Counted from the first letter of the stretch, positions 25,622-37,400 are shown. The stretch: DNA of 64,000 nucleotides from Viola odorata (GCA_963691705.1 OY829539.1:4714501-4778500); one strand, 5' to 3'. The notes: generated from the letters alone by a model not told the origin. Numbers and translations: made by a program.

Positions 25622-26124
25622 TGTTGGATTTTGGACAATAACGTGTACATTAGTATCCGTTACCGTTAATTACATTTAGACCAATCGAGTGATCTAATAA
25701 AGTTTATGGTCTGAATTATCTAATCAATTAAGTGCGAGGGGCAAATTTAATGTTTGTGCAGATTCCCGGGTTAATTACTAATTGTTAATTGACCGATTAG
25801 TAATTAATCATTTTGGTTATTTGGGAATTGGTCCCTGGGGGAATTTCTCTATTTTATTTAAAGGCTCTTCATCAAGGTAACAGAACGATACAGAAATATA
25901 GAAAATAGAAATAAAGGTTTTGTGCAAGAGCTTTGGTTTCCATTTGCCTAGAGAGAATTTCATCCTCCAGAAGGCCAAAAATCCCTTTCCAATTCCATGA
26001 CATCTGCTAATACAGGTACGCTTCCGCTGTTTATGTATATTAATCATTCTATAATCGATTTGTTTTGGTTCTTGGGATTGTTCATAAGGTTAAGGAACAA
26101 CCTAGATTCTATTCGAATCTAACA
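25622..26124 (+). repeat. Right copia LTR, forward
   Basis: 503 bp with TG..CA ends (TGTTGGATTTTGGACAA to GAATCTAACA). The purine-rich AGTGAGAGAT just before it could be a polypurine tract. It is directly followed by the TGGTG target duplication. Confidence 0.9.
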
Positions 26125-26817
26125 TGGTGAGCTTGCTGCTTACCTTGACAAAGTTCTGAACTTTGCAAAGCAGAAAATCTTGATAGGCAGTCATGTTCTT
26201 GAACTGGCTCCTTCTTGTTGGTGCATCATAGTAGTTGAAGGTAAAGTCATTAGTTCCTGCACTAACAATGAAGAGAGCATCACCGATGGTGTTGTTTGCC
26301 TTCTGATCATCTCCAAGAATGCTCTTCAGCCTTGTGATATACTTGTTGAACATCTCAAGTTGTTTAGAAACCGGAATGACCCCGGTTAAAGCTGTCGTCA
26401 TGTCATCGTACCCTGATCCTGCCGACGCGAAAGACACTCCGGTGAGGACATCCTCATCGGATAGGGCCGGGTCGAGGAATGGAGGCACGGTCAGCTTGAT
26501 CCCCAGGGAGGTAGCCACAAAGTCAGGAATGAGTTTCCCATCAGAGAACCTTCCTGTCGGAAGGTGGGTTGGGAAATCCTGACCGTACGGAAAATGGTTG
26601 CATTTGAATGTAGTCCTGACGTAATTGTTGTTGCCAGTATCGACAGTTGAATCTCCAAAGATGAGAATAGTGGAGAATTTGACAGCCATGGTTGAGGAGG
26701 AGCTGCTGCTGCTGATAATGCCCATGCTAACAATGATGATGATGCCCATCATGGTGGTAGTGGTAGTGGTAGGTGCCATTCTTTCACTCAGTAACTAAGA
26801 CGACGTCCTCCTTCTTG

Positions 26818-26824
26818 ATTTATA
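26818..26824 (-). promoter_or_regulatory. Possible TATA box of the GDSL gene
   Basis: The minus strand reads CTATAAATC here, about 40 bp before the GDSL start codon at 26779. Spacing and sequence fit a TATA box with a very short leader. Confidence 0.4.
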
Positions 26825-26829
26825 GAAAG

Positions 26830-28424
26830 AAAGAAGTGGCCAAGTACAATATATGCTTTAAGTGTGCAGTCACTATTTTAATATATGTGAGAGGTTATTG
26901 AATAAAAGATGACTGATTAGATCATTGTGTAAGATGTTATTAGATTAGCTGATTAGTATAAATAAGATTTGTTTTATCGGACTGATCCGGAGTAAACACG
27001 ATTAGTCCTAATTCGTTAACATTTAGCCTTTTAATCGGAAGAAAAAACATTTGAGCAATATTGCAATAGTAGGTGTAAGAGAATTCAAGAATAAAGGTTA
27101 TCAATTAAGTACTAAAGAATAGCTCAGTTTTACTTTTAAAAAAATCAAATAAAATATTTTCAAGAGGCTGGGCAGACGTGTCGTGAGTTTTAAATTTGGG
27201 CAGTCAACTATTATGGATCTCGGCCACCAAAGTATTGTGGCCCGACCACGCTGCCGAAACATAATAGCTAGCCTAGGCCCAAAAGAATAACCCACTGTTA
27301 AGCCTTAAACGAACCATTTAAAGGATGAATCTTAATTCACTATTAGAAATGTGGTGGCCGATGGATAAATCAAATTATTCGTTATACCGAACTGATTTTT
27401 AACTGTTTGGATGATATTTGAGTCGAATTATAATTTTAGACACCGAAAACGAACTATAAAAAAACAAATTGGAATAATTTCATATGCACCTTTAAAAAAC
27501 TTTGAAAACGAACTTTGGCGACGACGGAGCCTTCCTCGTGGTGAGGATGGAGAGGAAGACTCGGCTGAAGGAGCGGAGGTCGTAGGCGGCAAGGCGTTGA
27601 ATGGAGGGAGAGGTGGGATGGAGTGGACAACGGCGAGGAGGCGTTTATGGATGGTTTTTGTAATTTTTTAGGGATTGGGGACGATGAGGAGGAGGAAGGA
27701 GAAAGGATGAGGGTATTTATGTAATTACAGCAATTTAGGAGGGGGATAGGTAAAAAAATGTGCTGATGTGGTGAATTTTTTTTAATGAAAAACGAACATT
27801 CTATAACCGTAGAGTGTAATTAAAAAAAAAAATAGTACATAAAGATTATTAAACAAATAATCAGTGCACAAAATAATTAAATAAAATATTAAAGTACATG
27901 AGATTTAAAGTCATCAAGCTCATTAAAATCTTATAAAATCAAAAATTGAAATACCTATATTTTTTCAAAAAAAAAAATCATACTCAAAATATCTCATGTC
28001 CTATCGAAAAATATCTACCCTTATTTCCAAAGTGTCTAAAAATACTATTATACATGATATTTGATTTTTTAATACAATTACTTTTACGTATCTAAAAATA
28101 TTCGATAATGTTATGGAAACTAAATGAGGGTATTTTTACTTTTTTTTTTACTGACACTTGCCCAATATAGATGAGGATTACCACCAAGCTTCATACCTAA
28201 ATCTATGGCTGAATCGGTGTCGTGCATGCTGCTAGCGGCCATATAGTCAGACCACCATTTTTGACCAACAAAAAGAAAAAAACAATTTATTCCCATGGTC
28301 AAACACTCACTTTCTCCTCCTTCCCAGAAGAAACCTCCTCAATCACACAAACATGTTTTCCCTTTTTTGTCCAAAAATGTGACCATCTCTTCTCTTCTCT
28401 CAACTTTCAACTCTTGATGGGTAT
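26830..28424. other. AT-rich spacer upstream of the GDSL gene
   Basis: No gene recognised. A short GC-richer patch at 27510-27700 has an open frame rich in Arg and Glu, but it matches nothing I know. The rest is A/T-rich with poly-A and poly-T runs. Confidence 0.4.
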
Positions 28425-28715
28425 CCTGGATCTGGAATGAGGATGATCTTGTAATATTACGTACTGATGTAGACTGTCTCGCTGCTCCTACGTCATTTGC
28501 AAAGCGTCAGAAGGGGTCTCCGGCGTAGAAACTCCGATAATCAAATCAGTATGTATGATAATGAAAATAGGTGGTAATAGAAACTATCGGGTGGAGGTAG
28601 ATAGTTGAGTAGTTGTGCGGGGAGAGCTTCATTACGCGTGCGCATATAAGTATGTATATGTTTATGTGAAAGGGTGATGGGGGTATTTATAATCTCGCCC
28701 TATAGGCCACCTGAT
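28425..28715 (-). repeat. LTR-like repeat, left copy
   Basis: About 290 bp that closely match 47440-47735 in the same orientation. Shared words include ATGAAAATAGGTGGTAA, GTTGAGTAGTTGTGCGG and GTGAAAGGGTGATGG. Because a gag lies on the minus strand next to the right copy, the pair could be the LTRs of one gypsy element. Strand is assigned on that basis only. Confidence 0.55.
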
Positions 28716-28743
28716 ATGGTTCCTAATTCGGAAACCTTCCAAT

Positions 28744-29378
28744 TGTTGGATCGTTGCTCAGCGACAAGGATTTGAGTGCGGAAAACTAACTCGTCGAAAA
28801 CTCCAACCCTCCTAAGTGCAATACTTAGGCAACCTGGATGAAATCCTTCAAGGATCTTCAATAGAACTCTGACCCTCCTAGGTGCAATACCTAGACAACC
28901 CAGACGAAACTAAGGAATGGAGTGATAGATTTCGTGTTTTACTTGCAACTAGATGCGACTTATCAAACCGGATGTAGGACAAGGATCTTGGAGATCAACT
29001 GAAGAAAACTCTTCTAGTTTTGTTTATCAAATAACGTCTAAGGAAATAACAATAGCAGCGGCATGCTCTTTATAAGGAAAGAGATGCGCAAAACCTTAAT
29101 TAGGAAGTTCACTTGCGCTTAACTACTTAAAAGCGCTCCTAATTAACTAAAATAAAATCCACCTAGATAAATAAAGTCAAACAACTTAAAATAAAGTCAA
29201 GCCAATGACCTGGACGAGTTCAAGGTCGGTCGGATTGACCAAAGACTCGGATCGGATCTGTTGGCAGCCCGTTGGGCTTTATTCCTGCGCAGTCGAAGAG
29301 GAACAAGGCGTTCTCTCAAATACCTCGGGCTAATTGGATGAAAATTGGACAGGATATTCAAAAGACATGTATCTAACA
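28744..29378 (-). repeat. Candidate 3' LTR of the pol half
   Basis: On the minus strand it starts TGTTAGATACATG and ends GATCCAACA, so it has TG..CA ends. It follows the pol stop codon at the expected place and contains a TTATAAAG box near 29070. No second copy is present in the window, so the call rests on position and ends only. Confidence 0.4.
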
Positions 29379-29540
29379 ACTGTCAGAAGATGGCTCGAAG
29401 AAATATTCGTCAATCGTCAAAAGGCTTGAAGGTGGCTTTCGCTGGCAGTTTGATACTTGGAGGTGGTGCGTTCTCTCTAACCCCTGGTGCGATTGGGCTG
29501 AAACTTGGCAAGGGCTCTCTTGGTGATTTATAAAAAACTC

Positions 29541-32500
29541 CTATCTTGCCAGAATCTTTCTTACATCAAATTTTGGGCTAGAGGTCCGACTTGGCCCAAG
29601 GTGGCCTCGGTGCGATCTCGGGTGCGGCGCGTGCAGGATGGCTGACTCTAGTGAGGCCTTGGCCTTCAGTTCCGCATGGATCAGCGAGCTTAGCCTCGCT
29701 TGCAGGGTCCTCGCGTGCGAGCGTGTAATGGCTCCTGTGGGTGGTAAGGGCACGGATGCGGCAGGTGCGGCTGGGCTCCTACTCAGGCTCGTATCATCCC
29801 CTCCCTCTTCAGATGGATTCGTCCTCGAATCCAGATCAGCATCGGCTTCATCACCTGTTTCAAACAGACGTAAATTAGTAATATTAAAAGTGTCATGTAT
29901 CGAACCATACTCACTAGGTAGATCCAAACGATAGGCATTATCGTTGATCTTCTCAACCACTTGGAATGGTCCATCTCCTCGCGGGGAAAGTTTCCCGCGT
30001 CTCTTCTCAGGAAAATGCTCACGTCTTAGGTGTAACCACACCCAATCTCCAACCTGAAAAGAAACAATCTTTCGGCCCTCATTACGCTTTCGCACAAGGC
30101 GTTCGTTAGCCTTCTCAATATTCTGCTTGGCCTTAGCGTGCATTTGTTGGACAAGGTCCGCACGCTGTTGTCCATCTAAGCTAGCTACATCACTCAAAGG
30201 TAGAGGTGTTAAATCAAGTGGAGTAATAGGATTAAAACCGTAAACAACCTCAAATGGAGAACAATTTGTAGTAGAGTGAACATCTCGGTTATATGAAAAT
30301 TCTACAAAGGGTAAGTGATCTGTCCACTTGGACGTGTGCTTTGTGACTAGTGTGTGCAGTAGTGACCCTAGCGTTCGGTTAACCACCTCGGTTTGACCGT
30401 CCGTCTGAGGATGACAAGATGTAGAATATAACAACTTAGTCCCTAAGCGACTCCACAAAATTCACCAAAAATGGCCCAAGAATTTACCATCACGATCACT
30501 TACAATACTAACCGGCATCCCATGGAGGCGGACTACCTCCCTAAAATAAATCTTAGCAACTTTAGATGCGTCGTGTGTGCTTTTACATGGCAAAAAGTGT
30601 GCCATCTTTGAAAATCGGTCGACTACAACAAAGATGCTATCATGGCCATCCCACGACTTAGGCAAGCCGACTACAAAGTCCATAGACACATCGGTCCACG
30701 GGTGGGAGGGCACGGGCAGTGGCATATAGGCTCCATGGTTAGACGCATGCGATTTTGCCTTTTGGCAAACAAGACATCTAGCGACTACACGAATGACATC
30801 ACGTTTCATTTTAGGCCAATAAAAATGCACTTTCAACAAGTCAAAAGTTTTAGTGACACCAAAATGACCCATGAGACCGCCACTATGCGATTCATGCACA
30901 AGTAAATCACGCAAGGAACAAATAGGAATACATAGGTGTTTCTGCCTAAACAAATATCCATCATGCGTAAAATATTTCACATCAGCTTGTGCATCACAGG
31001 TTTTATAGATTTCACTAAAATCCGCATCTTCAGCATACATAGGAATTATCTGTGCAAACCCTAGGAATTTTACGGATAGTGAAGAGATCAAGGCATACCT
31101 GCGGGACAAGGCGTCGGCCACGACGTTGTCCTTTCCTTCCTTATACTTGATGTGGTATGGAAAAGCCTCTAAAAATTCCAACCACCCTGCATGCCTTTGG
31201 TTGAGCTTGCTCTGGCCCTTCAGGTACTTGAGGCTGAGGTGATCCGTATGTACCACGAACTCCCTCGGCATAAGGTAGTGCTGCCAAACCTCAAATGCGC
31301 ACACCAAAGCGTACAACTCCTTGTCATACGTAGGGTAGCGCAACTAGGCATCCTTGAGCTTCTCGCTGAAGAAGGTAATGGCTCGCTTCTCTTGCATCAG
31401 CACGGCTCCTATCCCTATACCGCTCGCGTCGCACTCGAGCTCAAAGGGTTTGTCGAAGTCCAGCAAGGCAAGGACATGCGCGTTGGACAGTCGGTCCTTG
31501 AGCGCTTGGAAATCAGCCTCCTGTGTCTCGGTCCACTTGAAAAGAACATTTTTCTTTGTTAGTTCATTAAGTGGTGCGGCCAAAGAACTAAAATCATGAA
31601 TGAACCGTCTGTAAAAGCTTGCTAATCCGTGGAAGGAACAGATGTCGCTTGCTGATTTTGGAGTTGGTCATTCGCGGATCGCTCGGATCTTCTCCTCATC
31701 AACCTTCACACCCTCTCGGCCTACAATAAAACCTAAGAAAGAAACCTGTTCTAAAGCAAAAGAACATTTCGAAGGTTTAGCAAATAATTTCTCTTGGCGC
31801 AAGGTTAGGAAAACTTCTCTTAAGTGCACAACATGTTCATCAACAGATTTAGAGTAGACTAAGATGTCATCAAAGTAAACAACTACGAATCTGCCTATGA
31901 AGGGCCTAAGAACATGATTCATTAGACGCATGAATGTGCTTGGCGCATTGGTTAAGCCAAACGGCATGACTAACCACTCGTATAGTCCATATTTAGTTTT
32001 AAATGCCGTTTTCCATTCATCACCCTCTAGCATCCTAATCTGATGGTACCCACTCATTAAGTCAATTTTAGAGAACATAATGCTACCACTAAGTTCGTCT
32101 AACATGTCATCTAAACGTGGGATGGGGTGGCGATATTTTACAGTAATTTTGTTGACTGCGCGGCAGTCAACACACATCCTCCAAGAGCCGTCCTTCTTCG
32201 GCACAAGGATGACAAGAACAACACACGGTGAGAGGCTCTCTCTCACGTAGCCTTTGGACAGCAGCTCGTCCACTTGGCGTTGCAACTCCTTGGTCTCTTC
32301 GGGGTTGCTGCGGTACGCCGGTCGGTTAGGTATTGACGAACCCGGCACAAAGTCTATGCGGTGCTCAATGCCGGGGATAGGGGGCAATCCTGGCGGCATC
32401 TCCTCGGGCAGCACGTCCTCAAATTCCTGCAAAAGATCTTTAAAACAAGGAAGCAAGGAATCTGTGGGGTTAGGGTTAGAGGCGTTCAAGGAGAACGACC

Positions 32501-32915
32501 TAAAACGGACAAGAATGAGAGAAAAAAATGAGTCCGAGGACTTTTGAACCGTCAATGCTTGTCTCACATGCCTCACTTTTGCGAATATGTTTAGTTTCAA
32601 CGTGTGCTCTCTATTTTCACACGGGTTGTTTTTATTCCCCTTTTTCCCATTCGCAACTCTCTTTTCACTCTTATTTTTCTCTAACCCGAGCTCATTCTTT
32701 TCTCGGGGGCTGTTTTCACTCTCAATTCTTTTCTCTCCCCATGGCCGAGATAACTCAAACTCGGCACTAGATTTTTCAAGCCACAGCTGGTCCTCTAAGA
32801 CCTCCTTAATGTTTAGTGGCGCTAGGGTGTACTTGACACCATCTTTCTCCAATTGGTACTTGTTGTTTCGCCCCTCATGGTTGGCGTTTCGGTCGAATTG
32901 CCAAGGTTCTTGCAT
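29541..32915 (-). pseudogene. Ty3/gypsy pol remnant: RT, RNase H, integrase
   Basis: One continuous frame interrupted by three stops: TGA at 31670-31668, TAG at 31346-31344 and TGA at 30464-30462. Order: a post-protease linker ([17 protein letters not shown]), reverse transcriptase with [11 protein letters not shown] (catalytic YFDD), RNase H ([24 protein letters not shown]), the integrase zinc finger (H-x-H...CLVCQKAKS), the catalytic core ([20 protein letters not shown]) and a C-terminal region ending FNITNLRLFETGDE. There is no chromodomain that I can see. Domain order RT-RNase H-integrase proves Ty3/gypsy. Each stop can be explained by one transition (CGA, CAG or TGG to a stop). Confidence 0.9.
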
Positions 32916-32917
32916 TG

Positions 32918-33705
32918 TTGCAAGTATCTATGAAGTGAGCGATGTGTTGTTTAGGGTTTCCTTTCCCCTCGAACTGCTGGAATTTTGGAGGTTGATACCC
33001 CACAGGCAGTAATAGTTCATTTATGCGCCTTGAGTAAGGCTTCGCATACCCGAGAGAGGATTGCGAAGCTTCGCCATATTGAGCACGGATAGTGTTAGCA
33101 ATCATCATCTGCAGTTATTGAACTGTCAGATTTGCGACGGGTGTCGCGGTGTTGTTGCTGCTGTCATTCAGATTATTCGCCATGGCGAAGTCTTCATGGT
33201 ATTTCATCTGTCGTTCTCGCTCAGCATTCTCATCACCAAAAGAGCCTCCACTGAAGTTTGGATTGCTTGATGAACCTGGGTGACTTGCCAACTTAGCCGT
33301 CAAGAAAGTTATTTGGGCATCTTTCTCTGCCATAGCTTTTGTCAAATTTTCAATTGCTAAGGACATCACTTGAAAGCGAGTCTCAGCATCTGGGGAAGCG
33401 TCGATGGCCATCACCGCAGCAAAGGATTTAGAGGAGTCAGAGCTGTAGTCTACCCATCTCCTAGTTGGAGTGTTTTCAGAAGCAACTCCGGCATCGGACT
33501 CTCCACTCGAGTAGTAAGAGCCATCAGATCTGGTTTGGATCTCTTTGACGACCTTTCTTCTTGGTTTTTCCCTACGGGAAAATTGTTTCAATGGTGTCAC
33601 CAACTGGGCTCTTCCGGATCTAGTGCGAGCACGTGTTGCGGGAAGACCTTCTTGAAGTGCTTCAGGAAAGGAGTCGTCGGTCTGATTTCTAATCAGGCGA
33701 TTCAT
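32918..33705 (-). pseudogene. Gag-like N-terminal fragment
   Basis: The minus-strand frame starts ATG at 33705 (MNRLIRNQTDDSFPEALQ), has an in-frame TAA at 33117-33115 and continues through QYGEASQSSLGYAKPYSRRI to PPKFQQFEGKGNPKQHIAHF. That last block is the start of a retrotransposon gag domain. It ends at CNNA, where the sequence changes to the pol linker in another frame. The capsid C-terminal part, zinc knuckle and protease are absent. Confidence 0.75.
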
Positions 33706-33779
33706 TTTGGATCTTGATTTGAGGAGTGTGATTCAAAAGATGAGAGGAGAGTAGTGTCCCACTGGGCGTGCCAGAAATT

Positions 33780-34454
33780 TGTACACACAAATTTCTCCGT
33801 GACAGGAGAAAATTACACGTGTCAAATTATAATTGTTGAATGTAGAGTAAAAGTGGTTCTTCTTCTCTTGATTCCTCTGATTAATGAATCGGTCTTCACT
33901 CCGGATTTAGATTTGAACTTGAGTTGGATGGTTGACGGATTGGCCTTGAATCAGCTTGTAATCCGCGGTTGATTTGAGAAGAAACCGGCATTGAATTAGC
34001 TTGTGGCTCCTTCTTGATTTGATTTGATGTGGTTGAGAGAAAACCGGCCTTGAATCAGCTTGTGGCTTCTCTTTCTTCCTTGGAGACGATATGCTTTAGT
34101 TCTTGATTTTTGCAGCACTTCTTCTCCTCAAAATAATGTGTCCTTCACCTTCTAATGAGGCCTCTATTTATAGGCTCATAGGGATGGTTTTGAGTGGAAA
34201 GGATGACACGTGTCCTCATCTCATTGGCCCAATATGTAACCACCATTATCAATTAATTTGCACATTAATTAATAATTAAATATTAATTAATTTGACACTT
34301 AATCAAATTATTTAATAAATATGAGATGAATTTTGATCCCTCCGAGTATGAGTTTGTTGAAATAAGCCTCACGGATTTCGATGAATAAGCTTTGTGGTTT
34401 TTTTTATAAATTGGACCGCATATTTTAAGATGGTCCGCAATTTTGATGTCTACA
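33780..34454 (-). repeat. 5' LTR of the gag half
   Basis: On the minus strand it starts TGTAGACATCAAAATTG and ends TTTGTGTGTACA (TG..CA). It contains a TATAAATA promoter box at 34172-34165. A TGGCACGCCCAGTGGGAC sequence just inside, near 33772, is a plausible primer-binding site, a few bases from the LTR end. No second copy was found in the window. Confidence 0.65.
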
Positions 34455-35690
34455 CTCATAATTAAAAAGACAAAATATTTGGTTGCATAAATAATCAAAA
34501 TCTGAGATTTAAATAAATCCGGAGCAAAGGTAACAATGTCAAAGAAAAACGAAGGAGATGGAGATGAAGAAGGTCGATGCCGACAAAGGAGGAACAATGT
34601 TTAGCTAAATAGCCCTCAACTCCTCTGTCCTATTCCAACTCTAATCCCTAGAAAATCTCTAAAGAGATTGCTACAATAAATTGTTCTTAAATGGGAATTA
34701 AATCGCAAATACAAAAGAGGGAGATCCCATGCGGGATTCTTCAAGAGATATGCTTCAGATCCCTCTAAATTTACGGGACAGCTGCGACTTGCTAGCTGCA
34801 AAGCCCAATGCGGGAAGCGGCCTAAGTGATCCACGCTTCTGGCTTTATCGCGAAAGTGTCTTGGCCGCAGGCTTGGCCAAGGCGGTCTCAATGGTGCGCT
34901 GCTTTAGATGCGAATGTGTCTTGGCCAAGCTCCAGGCCAAGACTCGAGAAAATGGCTTCAGCGCTCCACAAATTAGATTCTTTATAAATTGCCTCCAGAC
35001 CAGATCTGTTAAGTTATGGGAAATACAAGGATAAATCAGTAGGTTTACTGCCCAATTCAACAAGTAAATGGACAATAAAACATGATGAAATGCAATGTAA
35101 TCAATTACTGACATTGGAGAGTTATGGGTGGAATTGACCAATATTGGAGGTTCCTTCTCTAATCAGTATACCATCCATATAACAGATAGGGATGTTAGGT
35201 TAAATAGAACTTTAAGGGGAAATTGAAGAATGTTGTATACCCGAATGTTTCAATATGGTTTCTGTCTGCCTCTCCATCCCATGATTTCTAATATGTTAAA
35301 CCAATACAATTTAGACCCTGCTCAAATCACCCCTAATTTCTGGTATGAGATATACGCCTTTCTACATATCTGTGAACTTAACGATATCCCTTTTCCTGTT
35401 TGTTAGACTTCTTAGAATGTTTTCCTAGTTTTTCTATCGGAAAAGCATGATTACAACCTTGATAACCCAAATCTCTCAGGTTCAGCCAATGAGTGACTGC
35501 TCTGTTAGGACCCAAGAATGATAGGTGTATTTCCTGTATCGTTAGCTATCATAATGATGAAAAGAATAATAGTAATATACTCCAACGGAAAAATAAAGAA
35601 CAAAGGAAAAAATAAGACCAAGTCCTGACCAAGTTACTTATCCCCGTTTGATTTCCCAAAGATGTTGGGGATAATAACATTTCATACACC
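34455..35690. other. Gene-free stretch between transposons
   Basis: No gene or known repeat recognised. It contains a GC-richer patch (34720-35000) with the short repeated phrase TGTCTTGGCC at two places. It could be flanking host DNA or an old element. Confidence 0.35.
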
Positions 35691-35698
35691 GTTAGTCT

Positions 35699-36707
35699 CA
35701 TAGTTATCAGAACCGAGCAGGACAGCGAACCGAAAATGAAAATTATCTGGTTCGACTGGGTTTAACCGTAACCGGGTTCGACCGGGTTAACCCATTGGAC
35801 AGTTTTAAACCGTTCACACATCGACCCGTTCAATCTTAAATAATTGAATAGGATTGAACCGGCTGATTTAATGTCTATAATTGGCCGGCCTATCAAATTT
35901 TCCATATTAAAAAAAATCCATATATATTTTCAAAATTTCACTCGTTTATTAATTCTACTTGAAGCTAGCCCATATTGTTTAATTTTAAAGCCCATTTGTT
36001 AAATACCAAGCCCAATAATGTGGCCCATTTTTATTCTCCTTTGTTGCTGCTGAATTAAAAGAAATAATAATAATAAATAAAAAAGAGGGGAATGGAGCAA
36101 AACAAAACCCTAGCATCTCTTGCTTTTCTCCACCACACACTGCCTCCACCCCTTCCCTCCTCACTCTCATCTCTTTCTCCTCTCTTCTCCTTCACTTATG
36201 TTTCTCTTTTTCTTAATAATTGAAAACATTAATTGTTATGTCTTTTTTACTTTTCATTTCATCCTTAGTGTTCGTTATTTCTATTTTATTATTGTGATCG
36301 GTTTGCAGGACAATTTGAGGCCAACAAAATGATAAATCATTGTTTATTTTGGATCATTAAAGGTGGGATATGAGGAGAAAACCAAAGGATTTTTTTTCTT
36401 CCAATTTTGCCATGAACACGAAGAGAAGAAATGAAGTGAAGAAGGAGGAGATGGGCCGGTAAGTGTATGAAGTTCAAAACGGAATCATTTTAGTATTTTT
36501 ACTTACAAAACGACACCATTTTGGGTTTGACTCATCGAACCAGCCGGGTTGACAGTGAACCGACCTGGTCGCCAGTTGTGTAAAAACTGACCAGTTGAAC
36601 TCGGTTTATATGCATATCCGGTCAGATAGCTGAATCGAATAGAAAACTCAGAAATTCATGGTTGAACCGGTTGGATTAGTCGGTCCGATTCGGTTCTGAT
36701 GACACTG
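35699..36707. mobile_element. Non-autonomous hAT-type element
   Basis: 1009 bp flanked by a perfect 8-bp duplication GTTAGTCT (35691-35698 and 36708-36715). The termini are inverted copies matching at 15 of 18 bases (CATAGTTATCAGAACCGA and CAGTGTCATCAGAACCGA). The CA start and 8-bp duplication fit the hAT superfamily. The interior is repetitive (AACCGGGTT-type words) and has no transposase frame. Confidence 0.75.
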
Positions 36708-36940
36708 GTTAGTCTTGATAGCATTTTTGCCAAACAAGTATTTCTTTCCCGTTAACGTTAATGGTAGGATAATAGTCCAATGACTGAAGGAGACTGAAGT
36801 CTTTGCCATTTGCTTTCTGTTTCATTTCCTGAAGATGTTAGAAATGATATCTACAAAAAATTCTTTTGTAATCCATTTGATTACCTGTAACGGTATAACT
36901 TTTATATTTCTTTGAAGGCCATTTTGGCTCTATTAGCGTT

Positions 36941-37400
36941 CCTAAGCCGTACCACCATCTGATAACCACCGGAATGAGCTTGGTAAGCTTTGCTGGACTT
37001 ATTAGGCTCTCGCTGATGAAGCCGTTAGCGTACCCAAGCGATACCTGAGTAGCCCAATAGGTTTATCGGGTTGTCGCCGATAAAGTTGTTCACCTCTAAG
37101 TCGTGCCACCGTCTGATTACCATCAGAATGAGATTTAGGCAGCTTTGCTGGGCTTATCAGGCTCTCGCTGATGAAGCCGTTAGCGTACCCAGGCAGCACC
37201 TGAGTAGCCCAATAGGTTTATCGGGTTGTCGCCAATAAAGTTGTTCACCCCTAAGTCGTGCCACAGTCTGATTACCACCAGAATGGGCTTAGGCGGCTTT
37301 CTTGGGCTTATCATACTCTCACTAAGCCGTTAGCATCCCCAGGCAGCATCTGGGTATCCCACTTTAGGTTTATCGGGTTGTCGCCGATAAAGCTGTCAGT
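36941..37400. repeat. Three-copy tandem repeat, about 155 bp
   Basis: Copies start near 36941, 37095 and 37250, each with CTAAG(C/T)CGT, GGCTTATCAGGCTCTCGC-like words and GGTTTATCGGGTTGTCGCC. The third copy is shortened. It lies in the left flank of the MULE, probably inside the older gypsy element, and may be LTR or internal subrepeats. Confidence 0.75.

Larger units (their letters stand above)
22195..26124 (+). mobile_element. Ty1/copia derivative with inverted LTRs
   Basis: The element is 3930 bp and flanked by a perfect 5-bp duplication TGGTG (22190-22194 and 26125-26129). It has a 503-bp LTR at each end, but in opposite orientation, so both outer ends are the LTR 3' (U5) terminus. Inside, from the left, are an inverted reverse-transcriptase fragment fused directly to the LTR 5' end, about 110 bp of filler, then the forward strand from the integrase C-terminus through reverse transcriptase and RNase H to the right LTR. 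Gag, protease and most of integrase are missing, so it is non-autonomous. It lies in intron 1 of the GDSL gene. Confidence 0.9.
20874..26779 (-). pseudogene. GDSL esterase/lipase, split by a transposon and frameshifted
   Basis: GDSL lipases are secreted serine hydrolases acting on lipid or cell-wall esters. Three exons on the minus strand: 26779-26144, 21955-21694 and 21074-20874. Exon 1 holds an N-terminal signal-like segment and block I FGDSTVDTGNNNY (catalytic Ser about residue 44), plus SAGTND. Exon 2 carries AGLPPIGCLP. Exon 3 carries block V WDCIHPTQSAY with the catalytic Asp and His. Without the lesion it would be about 365 aa, the family norm. Two oddities are present. Intron 1 contains a 3.93-kb copia derivative inserted 14 bp after the donor site. 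In exon 3 a single extra base (plus position 21039), within the conserved CCGTGF block, shifts the frame and leads to a stop within a few codons, so block V is lost. The intron alone might still be spliced; the frameshift would not be tolerated. Confidence 0.88.
28744..34454 (-). mobile_element. Decayed chimeric Ty3/gypsy retrotransposon
   Basis: Read on the minus strand: a 675-bp LTR (34454-33780), a gag-like frame (33705-32918), a pol frame (32915-29541) and a probable 635-bp terminal sequence (29378-28744). The two ends are not similar to each other. Gag stops abruptly at its middle and joins, out of frame, a pol that starts after the protease. I infer fusion of two elements or a large internal deletion. 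The boundaries, especially the left, are approximate. Confidence 0.6.

Noticed and set aside
27411..27671. 86-codon plus-strand frame rich in Arg/Glu
   Set aside because: No homology that I recognise, poor start context and surrounded by AT-rich debris.
34845..35141. Frames on both strands in the GC-richer patch
   Set aside because: Overlapping frames on both strands without a known domain; no support for a gene.
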